A DNA stretch of 64,000 nt from Roseateles violae (GTDB lineage: Bacteria > Pseudomonadota > Gammaproteobacteria > Burkholderiales > Burkholderiaceae_C), in the NCBI RefSeq assembly GCF_030410485.1, contig NZ_JAUHHC010000005.1, positions 558,001 to 622,000 of the forward strand, read 5' to 3'. A model generated the notes under the pieces. That model was given only the letters and a program-made list of their open reading frames with translations. It ran no database searches and was not told where the DNA came from. The first letter of the stretch is position 1. Each line of letters opens with the position of its first letter. Of the stretch, positions 42,845 to 51,899 are shown piece after piece. The position numbers and the translations under genes were made by a program.

Positions 42845-44596
42845 ATGAAATCACTGTCCATATCCACCAAGCTGTGGCTGCCGGTCATTGCGCTGGCGGT
42901 GGTCGTCGTGCTGATGACGACCGCCTCGGCCACGCGCACGCAGGCGCTGCAGGCCAAGGCCACCGTCGAACAGCAGGAGCAACAGCGCAAGTTCGAGCTC
43001 TCTTTGCGCTGGCGCGGCCTGACCGAGACCAACGCGACCCGCACCGTCGCCAGCATCCTGAGCGCCGATGCCGGCGTGGGCGAGACCTTCAAGCCCGAGA
43101 TCGACGCGACCTCGGCCAGAATCTCCGAGCTGCAGAAGGAACTGGAGGCACTGGCCACCAGCGAGGCCGAGAAAGCGGCGATGGCCAAGATCGCGCAAAC
43201 GCGCGCGGCCTATATCGCGCAGCGCGGCGAGATCGTCAAGATGAAGAGCGGCGGCGACCAGGCCGGCGCGGCGGCCGCGCTGAAGGCCAGGATGCAGCCG
43301 GCGGTGGCCGTCTATCTGGACGCGCAGCAGGACTTCGTCAAGCTGCAGCAGCAGCATTCGGACGAGCTGCGCGTGGCGGCCGGCGCCGAGCGCATGCGCA
43401 CGGTCTGGCTGGCCGGCGGGCTGATGGTGCTGATCGTCGCCGGCCTGAGCGCGGCCACCTTCTTCCTGGTCCGCTCGATCAGCCAGCCGCTGGCCGAGCT
43501 GGCGCGCCAGGCGGACCGCATCGGCGGCGGCGACCTCAGCGGCCGCATCGACACCGGCCGCGGCGACGAGATCGGCACCGTGCAGCGCTCGCTGGCTGCG
43601 ATGCAGGACGCGCTGAACCGCGTCGTCGGCGAGGTCCGCCATAGCGCCGACAGCATCCAGACCGCCAGCGCCGAGATCGCCACCGGCAACCAGGACCTGT
43701 CGCAGCGCACCGAGCAGACCGCCTCCAATCTGCAGCAGACGGCCAGCTCGATGACGCAGCTGACCGGCACCGTCAAGCAGAGCGCCGACAGCGCCGCCAC
43801 CGCCAAGCAGCTGGCCGACAGCGCGACCCAGGTCGCGCAGCGCGGCGGCGAGGTCGTCGGCCAGGTCGTCGCGACCATGGACGAGATCAACGCCAGCTCG
43901 AAGAAGATCAACGACATCATCGGCGTCATCGACGGCATTGCCTTCCAGACCAATATCCTGGCGCTGAACGCCGCGGTCGAGGCGGCGCGCGCCGGCGAGC
44001 AGGGCCGCGGCTTCGCGGTCGTCGCCGGCGAGGTGCGCTCGCTGGCGCAGCGCTCGGCCGAGGCGGCCAAGGAGATCAAGGGCCTGATCGGCAGCAGCGT
44101 CGACAAGGTCGAGGTCGGCGCCCGCCTGGTGCAGGACGCCGGCAGCACGATGGACGAAATCGTCGCCAGCGTCGGCAAGGTCGGCGACATCATCGGCGAG
44201 ATCCGCGCCAGCACGGTCGAGCAGAGCGAGGGCATCGTCTCGGTCAACGGCGCCGTCGGCCAGCTGGACCAGATGACCCAGCAGAACGCCGCCCTGGTCG
44301 AGCAGAGCGCCGCCGCGGCCGAGTCGCTGCGCGAGCAGGCCGGCAAGCTGGCCCATCTGGTCAGCGGCTTCAAGCTGCAGGGGGCGGCCGTCGGCTCGGT
44401 CACGCCGGTCGTCGCGGCGACATCGAGGCCGCCCTCCCCCCCCGCCTCGACCAAGCCGGCGGTCCAGGCCGCAGCCAAGCCGGCACCGGCCCGGCCGCTG
44501 GCAAAGCCGGTGGCGGCAGCGAAGCCCGCCCTCCCCGCCAAGCCGGCGTTGGCGGCCGTGCCGGCCAGCGCGGATGGGGACTGGGAGACGTTCTGA
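42845..44596 (+). CDS. Methyl-accepting chemotaxis protein with CheR/CheB-tethering tail
   Basis: A 583-residue inner-membrane receptor. TM1 (about 10-28), a periplasmic four-helix-type sensor domain (about 30-190), TM2 (about 192-214), HAMP ([31 protein letters not shown]), then the long cytoplasmic coiled coil with the hairpin tip [44 protein letters not shown]. The C-terminus is a Pro/Ala/Lys-rich linker ending GDWETF, close to the NWETF pentapeptide that binds CheR and CheB. A second receptor follows. Its ligand is unknown. Confidence 0.93.
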   Translation: MKSLSISTKLWLPVIALAVVVVLMTTASATRTQALQAKATVEQQEQQRKFELSLRWRGLTETNATRTVASILSADAGVGETFKPEIDATSARISELQKELEALATSEAEKAAMAKIAQTRAAYIAQRGEIVKMKSGGDQAGAAAALKARMQPAVAVYLDAQQDFVKLQQQHSDELRVAAGAERMRTVWLAGGLMVLIVAGLSAATFFLVRSISQPLAELARQADRIGGGDLSGRIDTGRGDEIGTVQRSLAAMQDALNRVVGEVRHSADSIQTASAEIATGNQDLSQRTEQTASNLQQTASSMTQLTGTVKQSADSAATAKQLADSATQVAQRGGEVVGQVVATMDEINASSKKINDIIGVIDGIAFQTNILALNAAVEAARAGEQGRGFAVVAGEVRSLAQRSAEAAKEIKGLIGSSVDKVEVGARLVQDAGSTMDEIVASVGKVGDIIGEIRASTVEQSEGIVSVNGAVGQLDQMTQQNAALVEQSAAAAESLREQAGKLAHLVSGFKLQGAAVGSVTPVVAATSRPPSPPASTKPAVQAAAKPAPARPLAKPVAAAKPALPAKPALAAVPASADGDWETF

Positions 44597-44618
44597 TTCT
44601 GGCCCCGCCACCACCCGA

Positions 44619-44649
44619 CCTTCCGGCTCCGCGGCCGGAAGGCTTTCAT
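44619..44649 (+). terminator. Hairpin after the first chemotaxis receptor
   Basis: CCTTCCGGC and GCCGGAAGG form a 9 bp stem with a six-base loop, then CTTTCAT. It lies 22 bases after the stop of the first receptor and before the second. The weak T-run suggests partial termination between the two genes. Confidence 0.5.
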
Positions 44650-44672
44650 CGTTTCAAGAGAGGGAGCGCCGC

Positions 44673-46235
44673 ATGCTGCGCCAACTGAATATCCGCCCCC
44701 GGCTGCTGCTGGGTTTCGGCCTGATGCTGCTGATGAGCGCCGTGCTGGCCGGCATCGGCGGCTTCGGCCTGAACATCGCGCAAAAGGCGCTGCATGGCAT
44801 CACCCATGAGCTGATCCCGGCCAACAACATCACGACGGCCGGCCGCACGCGGCTGATCGAGAGCCGCGCCGCCACCTCGACCCTGGTCGCCTCGATCTTC
44901 AACAACGAGGACATGAAGCGGGCCAAGGCCGCCTGGGACAAGGCCCAGCAGGAGCTGGACCGGGCAATGGAGCAGTTCGGCACGCTCAGCAAGAGCGACA
45001 AGCAGAAAGCCGATCTGGACGCCTTCCGCGCCCATATCGCCAGCTACCGCAAGGCGGTGGCACCGGTCGCTACCAAGCTGCTGGACAACGGCTATGCCGA
45101 TGCGCAGGAGGCCTTTGCCGACATGAAGTCGGCCGACGCCGCCTACGAGCCGGCCATCACGATGCTGCAAGGCCTGGAGGCCACCCTGGCCAAGACCAGC
45201 GAGGCGGTGTTCGACCAGGTCAACGGCCTCGTCAACACCATCTTCGTCGTGCTGCTGCTGGCTTTCGCCGCCTGCTGCGCGGCCGGCCTGCTGCTGGCCT
45301 GGCGCGTGTCGGCCTCGATCGTCGCGCCGGTCGCCGACGCGACCCAGTTCGCCGAGCGCATCGCCGCCGGCGATCTGCGCGCTGCGCCGCAGGTGCGAGG
45401 CCATGGCGCGGAGCGGGACGAGGCGGCGGCCATGATGCGCTCGCTGGCCAGCATGCAGGCTTCGCTGGCCGGGATCGTCGGCCAGGTGCGCGAGTCGGCC
45501 GAGAGCATCCAGGTCGCCAGCAGCGAGGTCGCCAGCGGCAATCTGGACCTGTCCAGCCGCACCGAGCAGACGGCCTCCAACCTTCAGCAGACCGCCAGCT
45601 CGATGAGCGAGCTGACCGTCACCGTCGGCCACAGCGCCGAGGCCGCGGGCACGGCCAAGACCCTGGCCGGCAGCGCCGCCGAGGCGGCCGGCCGCGGCGG
45701 CGAGGTGGTCTCGCGGGTCGTCACGACCATGGGCGACATCAACGAGTCCAGCAAGAAGATCGCGGACATCATCGCGACCATCGACGGCATCGCCTTCCAG
45801 ACCAATATCCTGGCGCTGAACGCCGCGGTCGAAGCCGCGCGCGCCGGCGAGCAGGGCCGCGGCTTTGCCGTCGTCGCCAGCGAGGTGCGCTCGCTGGCCG
45901 GCCGCTCGGCCGAGGCGGCCAAGGAGATCAAGAACCTGATCGTCGCCAGCGTCGAGCGGGTGGAGGCCGGCACCGCGCTGGTCAACAACGCCGGCGAGAC
46001 CATGGGCGAGATCGTCGCCTCGGTGCAGCGCGTCGCCGACACGATCGGCGAGATCAGCGCCTCGGCCAGCGAGCAGAGCATCGGCATCGGCCGCGTCAAC
46101 GGCGCGGTCAACCAGCTGGACCAGATGACGCAGCAGAACGCCGCCCTGGTCGAGCAATCGGCCGCGGCCGCGCAATCGCTGAAAGAGCAGGCGGTCAAGC
46201 TGTCGGGTCTGATGAGCCGCTTCCAGCTCGGCTGA
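44673..46235 (+). CDS. Methyl-accepting chemotaxis protein, short tail
   Basis: A 520-residue receptor. TM1 (about 10-30), four-helix sensor domain (35-190) with [23 protein letters not shown]2 (about 192-215), HAMP ([22 protein letters not shown]), then a signalling coiled coil with the same hairpin tip as its neighbour ([43 protein letters not shown]). It stops soon after LMSRFQLG and has no pentapeptide. Thus the pair could share adaptation enzymes through the tail of the first gene. SD agggag. The signalling domains are close paralogues; the sensors differ. Confidence 0.93.
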   Translation: MLRQLNIRPRLLLGFGLMLLMSAVLAGIGGFGLNIAQKALHGITHELIPANNITTAGRTRLIESRAATSTLVASIFNNEDMKRAKAAWDKAQQELDRAMEQFGTLSKSDKQKADLDAFRAHIASYRKAVAPVATKLLDNGYADAQEAFADMKSADAAYEPAITMLQGLEATLAKTSEAVFDQVNGLVNTIFVVLLLAFAACCAAGLLLAWRVSASIVAPVADATQFAERIAAGDLRAAPQVRGHGAERDEAAAMMRSLASMQASLAGIVGQVRESAESIQVASSEVASGNLDLSSRTEQTASNLQQTASSMSELTVTVGHSAEAAGTAKTLAGSAAEAAGRGGEVVSRVVTTMGDINESSKKIADIIATIDGIAFQTNILALNAAVEAARAGEQGRGFAVVASEVRSLAGRSAEAAKEIKNLIVASVERVEAGTALVNNAGETMGEIVASVQRVADTIGEISASASEQSIGIGRVNGAVNQLDQMTQQNAALVEQSAAAAQSLKEQAVKLSGLMSRFQLG

Positions 46236-46264
46236 GGCCGGCGGCCGCCCTGGGCGGGCCGCTG

Positions 46265-49200
46265 CTAGGCCAGCCCCCGCAGCTCGCGCAGCGCCACCGA
46301 CAGCATGGCCGCATCCGGCGCCGGCACCGCGCGCAGCTCGCCGAGCAGCTGCGCCGCGCGCTCGATCGTGCGGCCGTTGCTGGCCTGCCAGGCGTCGACC
46401 AGGGCCTCCGGCGATTCGCCATCGCCGCCGCTGCCGGCTAGCACCGCGCTGGCGATCGCGCGCTGCAGGCCCCAGAGGTCGTCCAGCATCGCGCCCTTGG
46501 CCAGCATCTGCCAATGCTGGTCGCCGGGCAGCGCATTGATCTTGTCGCGCAGCCAGGGCATGCCCAGCTTGTTGGCCAGGTCGAAGTAGATCGCCGCGAC
46601 CAGTTCGACCGGCCAGCGCGCGCTGCCGGCGATCTCGGCGATGTCCAGGGTCGCGTACAGGGTGCCGAAGGTGACCACCCGCTCGGCCAGCGCGGCCGGC
46701 ACCCCGCCGGCAATGTAGTGCGCGGCCGCCGCGTCGACCCGCGCGCGCTCGTCGGCATCGAGCAATTGCGGCAGGCGCGCGCCGAGCTTCTCGACGTTCG
46801 AGGTGAAGTGCTCGATCGTCTCGCCCATATCGTCGATCAGCCGGCGCGAGCGCAGGAACCATTTGGTGCCACGTTCGAGCTGGCGGCTGGTGTCGATCAG
46901 CATCTGCGACTGCAGCTCGTCGGCGACCTGGTTGTCCAGCGCCTCGATGCCCTGCCAGAGGCTCACCATGCCGAAGATCTCGCGGCTCAAGAGATAGGCG
47001 CGCACGACCTCGAAGGGCCGCGCGCCGGTCGTCTCCTGCAGCCGGTGCACGAAGGTGCTGCCGACGCGGTTGATCATGCTGTTCGTCACATGGGTGGCGA
47101 TGATCTCGCGCCGCAGCGGATGGCGCGGCATATAGCCGGCGAAGCGCTGCTGCAGCAGGCTGGGGAAATAGCGCTGCAGCGCCGTCGACACCCAGGGATC
47201 GTCGGGCAGGGTCGAGTCCAGCAACTCGTCGTAGAGCCAGATCTTGCAATAGGCCAGCAGCACCGCGCGCTCGGGGTTCGTCAGGCCCTGGCTCTTGCCA
47301 CGCCGCTCGGCGATCTCCTCGTCGCTGGGCAGGAACTCGATCGCGCGATCGAGCCGGCCGCTCTTCTCCAGGAACTGCATGAAGCGCGTCTGCGCGTCCA
47401 TCAGCATCGGCGCGATGCGGCCGGTCACCGACAGCACCTGGGTCTGGAAGATGTTGTCGCGCAGCACCAGGGCGGCGACCTCGTCGGTCATCTCGGGCAG
47501 CAGGGTGTTGCGCTGCTTCTCGGTCAGCTCGCCGTCGCCGCTGGCCAGGCCCAGCAGAATCTTGATATTGACCTCGTGGTCCGAGGTGTCGACGCCGGCC
47601 GAGTTGTCGATCGCATCGGTGTTGATGCGGCCGCCGGCCAGCGCATATTCGATCCGGCCCAGCTGCGTGCAGCCCAGGTTGCCGCCCTCGGCGAAGACCT
47701 TGCAGCGCAGCTCGCCGCCGTTGACGCGCAGGGTGTCGTTGGCCCGGTCGCCCACCTGCGCATGGGTCTCGCGCGCCGCCTTCACATAGGTGCCGATGCC
47801 GCCGTTGTAGATCAGGTCGACCGGCGCCTTCAGGATCGCGTTGACCAGTTCGGTCGGCGTCAGCGCGGCGGCCGTGATGCCCAGCACCCGCTGCACCTCG
47901 GCCGTGATCGCGATCGATTTGGCGCTGCGCGGATGGACGCCACCACCGGCCGAGATCAGCGTCTGGTCGTAGTCGGCCCAGGACGAGCGCGGCAGCGCGA
48001 ACAGGCGCTCGCGCTCGACAAAGGAGCGCTCCGCGTCCGGCGTCGGATCCAGGAAGATGTGTCGGTGGTCGAAGGCCGCGACCAGCAGGATATGGCGCGA
48101 CAGCAGCATGCCGTTGCCGAACACATCGCCCGACATATCGCCGATGCCGGCCACGGTGAAGGGGCTCTGCTGCGTGTTGCGGCCCATCTCGCGGAAATGG
48201 CGCTTGACCGATTCCCAGGCGCCGCGCGCGGTGATGCCCATGGCCTTGTGGTCGTAGCCGACCGAGCCGCCGGAGGCGAAGGCATCGCCGAGCCAGAAGC
48301 CGTATTCCTTGCTGATGCCGTTGGCGTAGTCCGAGAAGGTCGCCGTTCCCTTGTCGGCGGCAACGACCAGATAGGGATCGTCGCCGTCGTGGCGGCGCAC
48401 ATCGGGCGGCGGCACGATGGCGTCGCCGACGCGGTTGTCGGTCAGGTCCAGCAGCCCGCGCAGATAGTCCTGGTAGCAGGCCACGCCCTCCCTCATGAAG
48501 GCCTCCCGGTCGCTGGCCGGGGGCGCCTTCTTCAGGACGAAGCCGCCCTTGGAGCCGACCGGCACGATGACGGTGTTCTTGACCATCTGCGCCTTCACCA
48601 GGCCCAGCACCTCGGTGCGGAAATCCTCCGGCCGGTCCGACCAGCGCAGGCCGCCGCGCGCGACCCGGCCGCCGCGCAGGTGCACGCCCTCGAAGCGCGG
48701 CGAGTAGACGAAGATCTCGAACATGGGCTTGGGCGCCGGCAGGCCCGGCACCTTCGATGAATCGAACTTGAAGGAGAGATAGGAGCGCCGGCGCCAGAAG
48801 TTGGTCCGCGTCGTCGCCAGCATCAGGGCCAGGTATTGCCGCAAGACGCGGTCCTCGGACAGATTGGCGACATCGTCCAGCGCCGCCTCGATCGCCGCCG
48901 CCTCCGCCTGCGCCGCCGCCGCGTCGCCAGCCTGCGGATCGAAGCGCAGCTCGAACAGGCGCAGAAGCCGCCGCGCGATGGCCGCATGGGCGACCAGGGT
49001 CTGCTCGATGAAGCTCTGCGACAGCGCGAAGCCGATCTGCCGCATGTACTTGGCATAGGCGCGCAGCACGACGATCTGCTCGGCCGGCAGCCGCGCGGCG
49101 ACCACCAGGCGGTTGAAGTCGTCGTTCTCGACCGCGCCGGACAGCACGGCGCCGAAGGCATCCTCGAAGACCTGGTGCAGCGCGTCGACCTCCAGCTCGG

Positions 49201-51055
49201 CCGCGCCGACATTGCTGACCAGGCCGAAGTCGTGAATCCAGATCGGCGCCGCGCCGCGCGGCGTGATCCGGTACGGGTGCTCGTCCAGCACCTTCATGCC
49301 CATGTGCTCCAGCATGGGCAGGCTGCTGGACAGGATCAGCGGCTCGCCCTGGCGCACCAGCTTGAAGCGCAGGCTGCCGGCCGGCGCCTCCAGCGGCCGG
49401 TACAGGCTCATGCCCGGCGCCTGGCCGTCGCCCAGCCGCGTCATCAGCTCGACGTCGGGCACGGCCGCGCGGGCGGCGAACTCTTCGCGGTAGCCGGCCG
49501 GAAAGGCCTCGCCGAACTGGTGCAGCAGCTGCATGCCGCGCGCCTCGCCGAAGGCCTCGACCAGGGCGGCCTGCAGATCGTCGTCCCAGCGCCGCGCGGC
49601 GGCGACCAGGCGCTGCTCCAGCTCGCGCACCTCGAAGCGCGGGATGCGCCCCGGCTGCGTGCGCACGGTGATCTGGATGCGCGCCAGCACCGATTCGGAC
49701 AGATGGACGTTGAACTCCGAGCCGCTGCCCTGGAAGGCCTGCACCAGCAGTTCCTGCCAGCGCTGGCGCAGCTCGGTCGTGTAATGCTCGCGCGGCGCAT
49801 AGATCAGGCAGGACAGGAAGCGCTCGAAGGGATCGCGGCGCACGAACAGGCGAAAGCGCTGGCGGTCGCCCAGGTGCAGGATGCCGGTGGCGGTGGCCAG
49901 CAGCTCGTCGTTGCCGATCTGGAACAGCTCGTCGCGCGGAAAGGTCTCCAGGATGTTGATCATCGCCTTGCCGGCATGGCTGCCCGGCGCCAGGCCGGCG
50001 CGCGCGACGACGTCGGCGACCTTGCGCCGCAAGAGCGGGATCTCGGCCGGATTGGCGCTGTAGGCGGTCGAGGTGAACAGGCCCAGGAAGCGGTCCTCGC
50101 CGCTGACACTGCCGTCGGCGGCGAAGCGCTTGACGGCGATGTAGTCCAGGTAGCCGGGCCGGTGCACTGTGGAGCGCGCGGTCGACTTGGTAAGGACCAG
50201 CAGCTCGGGCCGGCGCGCCTGCGCACGCACCTCGGCCGGCAGCGCGGCGAAGGAGGCCACCGCCTCCTGCGCGCTGCGCTCGCGCAGAATGCCCAGCGCC
50301 GAGTCGGGCACGACCCGCAGCTGGTCCTCGCCATCGGGGCCGCGGCTCAACTCGTGGCGGCGGCAGCCCAGGAAGGTGAAATGGTCGTCGGCCAGCCAGC
50401 GCAGAAAGGCCTGAGCCTCGGCCAGCTCGGCCGCGGCCAGCGGCAGGCCGGCGCCGGACTGTGCATCGACCACGTCGAGCAGGCGCTGGCGCATCGCCTG
50501 CCAGTCGGCCACCGCCGCCCGCACATCGCCGAGCACGCGCGCGACGTCGGCGGCCAGCGCCTCCAGCCGCGCCGCATCGGTCATCCGGTCCACCTCCACA
50601 TGGATGAACGATTCGCGCCGCTCGCCGCCCAGGCCCTGCAGCGCGCCGTCGGCGCCGCGCTCGACCGGCACCAGCGGGTGGATGATCAGATGCAGGGTCA
50701 GGCCGTTGCGGTTGACCTCCATCGTCACCGAGTCGACCAGGAAGGGCATGTCGTCGTTGACGATCTCGATGATGGTGTGGGTCGACTGCCAGCCATGCTC
50801 GCCGATGGTCGGGTTGAACACCCGCACCTTGGCATGACCCGGCTCCCGCCGCGCGGCGAAGCTCCAGTGCGACAGCGCCGCGCCATAGAGATCGGCGACC
50901 TGGCGCTCGGCCAGCTCCTCGGGATCGACCTGGCCGAAATAGATGCGCACGAATTCTGCCAGGGTCTCGCCCTGCTGCGCCGGCAGCTTGGCGCGCAGCA
51001 GCTTGAAGACCTCGTCCAGGCGCTCGTCGCGCAGGCTTTGCTGTTCGTTCGGCAC
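46265..51055 (-). CDS. NAD-specific glutamate dehydrogenase, large (L_180) type
   Basis: A 1596-residue large-class NAD-GDH that deaminates glutamate to 2-oxoglutarate. The start is the GTG before PNEQQSLRDERLDEVFKLL, because SD GAGGAG precedes it; the longer frame has no SD. The N-terminal half holds ACT-like regulatory modules and helical linkers. The catalytic part is around residues 750-1200: APKPMFEIFVYSPRFEGVHLRGGRVARGGLRWSDRPEDFRTEVLGLVKAQMVKN, GSKGGFV, IGDMSGDVFGNG, SAGGGVHPRSAKSIAI. It ends in a helical region. It adjoins the nitrate assimilation cluster, which supplies ammonium; a functional tie is plausible but this enzyme mainly catabolises amino acids. Confidence 0.93.
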   Translation of the reverse strand: MPNEQQSLRDERLDEVFKLLRAKLPAQQGETLAEFVRIYFGQVDPEELAERQVADLYGAALSHWSFAARREPGHAKVRVFNPTIGEHGWQSTHTIIEIVNDDMPFLVDSVTMEVNRNGLTLHLIIHPLVPVERGADGALQGLGGERRESFIHVEVDRMTDAARLEALAADVARVLGDVRAAVADWQAMRQRLLDVVDAQSGAGLPLAAAELAEAQAFLRWLADDHFTFLGCRRHELSRGPDGEDQLRVVPDSALGILRERSAQEAVASFAALPAEVRAQARRPELLVLTKSTARSTVHRPGYLDYIAVKRFAADGSVSGEDRFLGLFTSTAYSANPAEIPLLRRKVADVVARAGLAPGSHAGKAMINILETFPRDELFQIGNDELLATATGILHLGDRQRFRLFVRRDPFERFLSCLIYAPREHYTTELRQRWQELLVQAFQGSGSEFNVHLSESVLARIQITVRTQPGRIPRFEVRELEQRLVAAARRWDDDLQAALVEAFGEARGMQLLHQFGEAFPAGYREEFAARAAVPDVELMTRLGDGQAPGMSLYRPLEAPAGSLRFKLVRQGEPLILSSSLPMLEHMGMKVLDEHPYRITPRGAAPIWIHDFGLVSNVGAAELEVDALHQVFEDAFGAVLSGAVENDDFNRLVVAARLPAEQIVVLRAYAKYMRQIGFALSQSFIEQTLVAHAAIARRLLRLFELRFDPQAGDAAAAQAEAAAIEAALDDVANLSEDRVLRQYLALMLATTRTNFWRRRSYLSFKFDSSKVPGLPAPKPMFEIFVYSPRFEGVHLRGGRVARGGLRWSDRPEDFRTEVLGLVKAQMVKNTVIVPVGSKGGFVLKKAPPASDREAFMREGVACYQDYLRGLLDLTDNRVGDAIVPPPDVRRHDGDDPYLVVAADKGTATFSDYANGISKEYGFWLGDAFASGGSVGYDHKAMGITARGAWESVKRHFREMGRNTQQSPFTVAGIGDMSGDVFGNGMLLSRHILLVAAFDHRHIFLDPTPDAERSFVERERLFALPRSSWADYDQTLISAGGGVHPRSAKSIAITAEVQRVLGITAAALTPTELVNAILKAPVDLIYNGGIGTYVKAARETHAQVGDRANDTLRVNGGELRCKVFAEGGNLGCTQLGRIEYALAGGRINTDAIDNSAGVDTSDHEVNIKILLGLASGDGELTEKQRNTLLPEMTDEVAALVLRDNIFQTQVLSVTGRIAPMLMDAQTRFMQFLEKSGRLDRAIEFLPSDEEIAERRGKSQGLTNPERAVLLAYCKIWLYDELLDSTLPDDPWVSTALQRYFPSLLQQRFAGYMPRHPLRREIIATHVTNSMINRVGSTFVHRLQETTGARPFEVVRAYLLSREIFGMVSLWQGIEALDNQVADELQSQMLIDTSRQLERGTKWFLRSRRLIDDMGETIEHFTSNVEKLGARLPQLLDADERARVDAAAAHYIAGGVPAALAERVVTFGTLYATLDIAEIAGSARWPVELVAAIYFDLANKLGMPWLRDKINALPGDQHWQMLAKGAMLDDLWGLQRAIASAVLAGSGGDGESPEALVDAWQASNGRTIERAAQLLGELRAVPAPDAAMLSVALRELRGLA

Positions 51056-51125
51056 GCTCGTCTCCTCGGCTCGCACAGGCGGACGATCGTGCTCTATTTG
51101 GGGGCGCGCCGCAAGGGCGCCGCCC

Positions 51126-51899
51126 TCAGCCGCCGACGCGCAGCCGTTCCAGCAGGCTCTCGGTGCCGGCCGCCAGCGCGACGACCTCGCCGATGACCAG
51201 GATGGCCGGGCTGGCCAGGCCCTCGCGGGCGATCGTTGCCGGCAGCTCGGCCAGGCAGCCGATCGCCTGGCGCTGCCGCGGCGTGTGCGCGGCGGCAACG
51301 ACGGCGGCCGGCATGTCGGCGCGCATGCCCGCCTCGCGCAGCGCGGCGACGATGGTCTCGCAGCGGGCCACGCCCATGTAGACGACCAGGGTCAGCCGGC
51401 TGCGCACCAGCGCCGCCCAGTCGGGTGCGATGCCAGCGTCGCCGTTATGCCCGGTGACCAGCGCGACGCCGGGCGTGCAGCGGCGGTCGGTGACCGGGAT
51501 GCCGATGCTGGCCGGCCCGGCCAGGCCCGAGGTGATGCCGTTGACGACCTCGACCGGGATGCCGGCCTCGCGCAGCGCGTCGGCCTCCTCGCCGCCGCGT
51601 CCGAAGACGAAGGGGTCGCCGCCCTTCAGCCGCACGACCCGGGCACCGCTGCGCGCCTCGCGGATCATCAGCTCGTGGATGAAGCGCTGGTTCGTCGAGG
51701 GCCGGCCGCCGCGCTTGCCGACATTGAGCACGCGCGCGGCCGGATTGGCCAGGGCCAGCACGCGCGCATCGGCCAGCTCGTCGGCCAGGATCACGTCGGC
51801 CTGCTGCAGGCGGCGCAGCGCGCCCAGGGTCAGCAGCTCCGGATCACCGGGACCGGCGCCGACCAGGCTGACCGGATGGATGTGGTTCGTCATCGTCAT
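51126..51899 (-). CDS. cobA: Uroporphyrinogen-III C-methyltransferase
   Basis: A 257-residue SAM-dependent methyltransferase making precorrin-2 from uroporphyrinogen III, for sirohaem of nitrite reductase. The SUMT signatures VSLVGAGPGDPELLTLGALRRLQQADVI and VVRLKGGDPFVFGRGGEEADALREAGIPVEVVNGITS are both intact, as is the GVALVTGH stretch. Single-domain (no CysG dehydrogenase/ferrochelatase part), so those steps are encoded elsewhere. It overlaps nasA by 4 bases and ends the nitrate operon. Confidence 0.94.
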   Translation of the reverse strand: MTMTNHIHPVSLVGAGPGDPELLTLGALRRLQQADVILADELADARVLALANPAARVLNVGKRGGRPSTNQRFIHELMIREARSGARVVRLKGGDPFVFGRGGEEADALREAGIPVEVVNGITSGLAGPASIGIPVTDRRCTPGVALVTGHNGDAGIAPDWAALVRSRLTLVVYMGVARCETIVAALREAGMRADMPAAVVAAAHTPRQRQAIGCLAELPATIAREGLASPAILVIGEVVALAAGTESLLERLRVGG

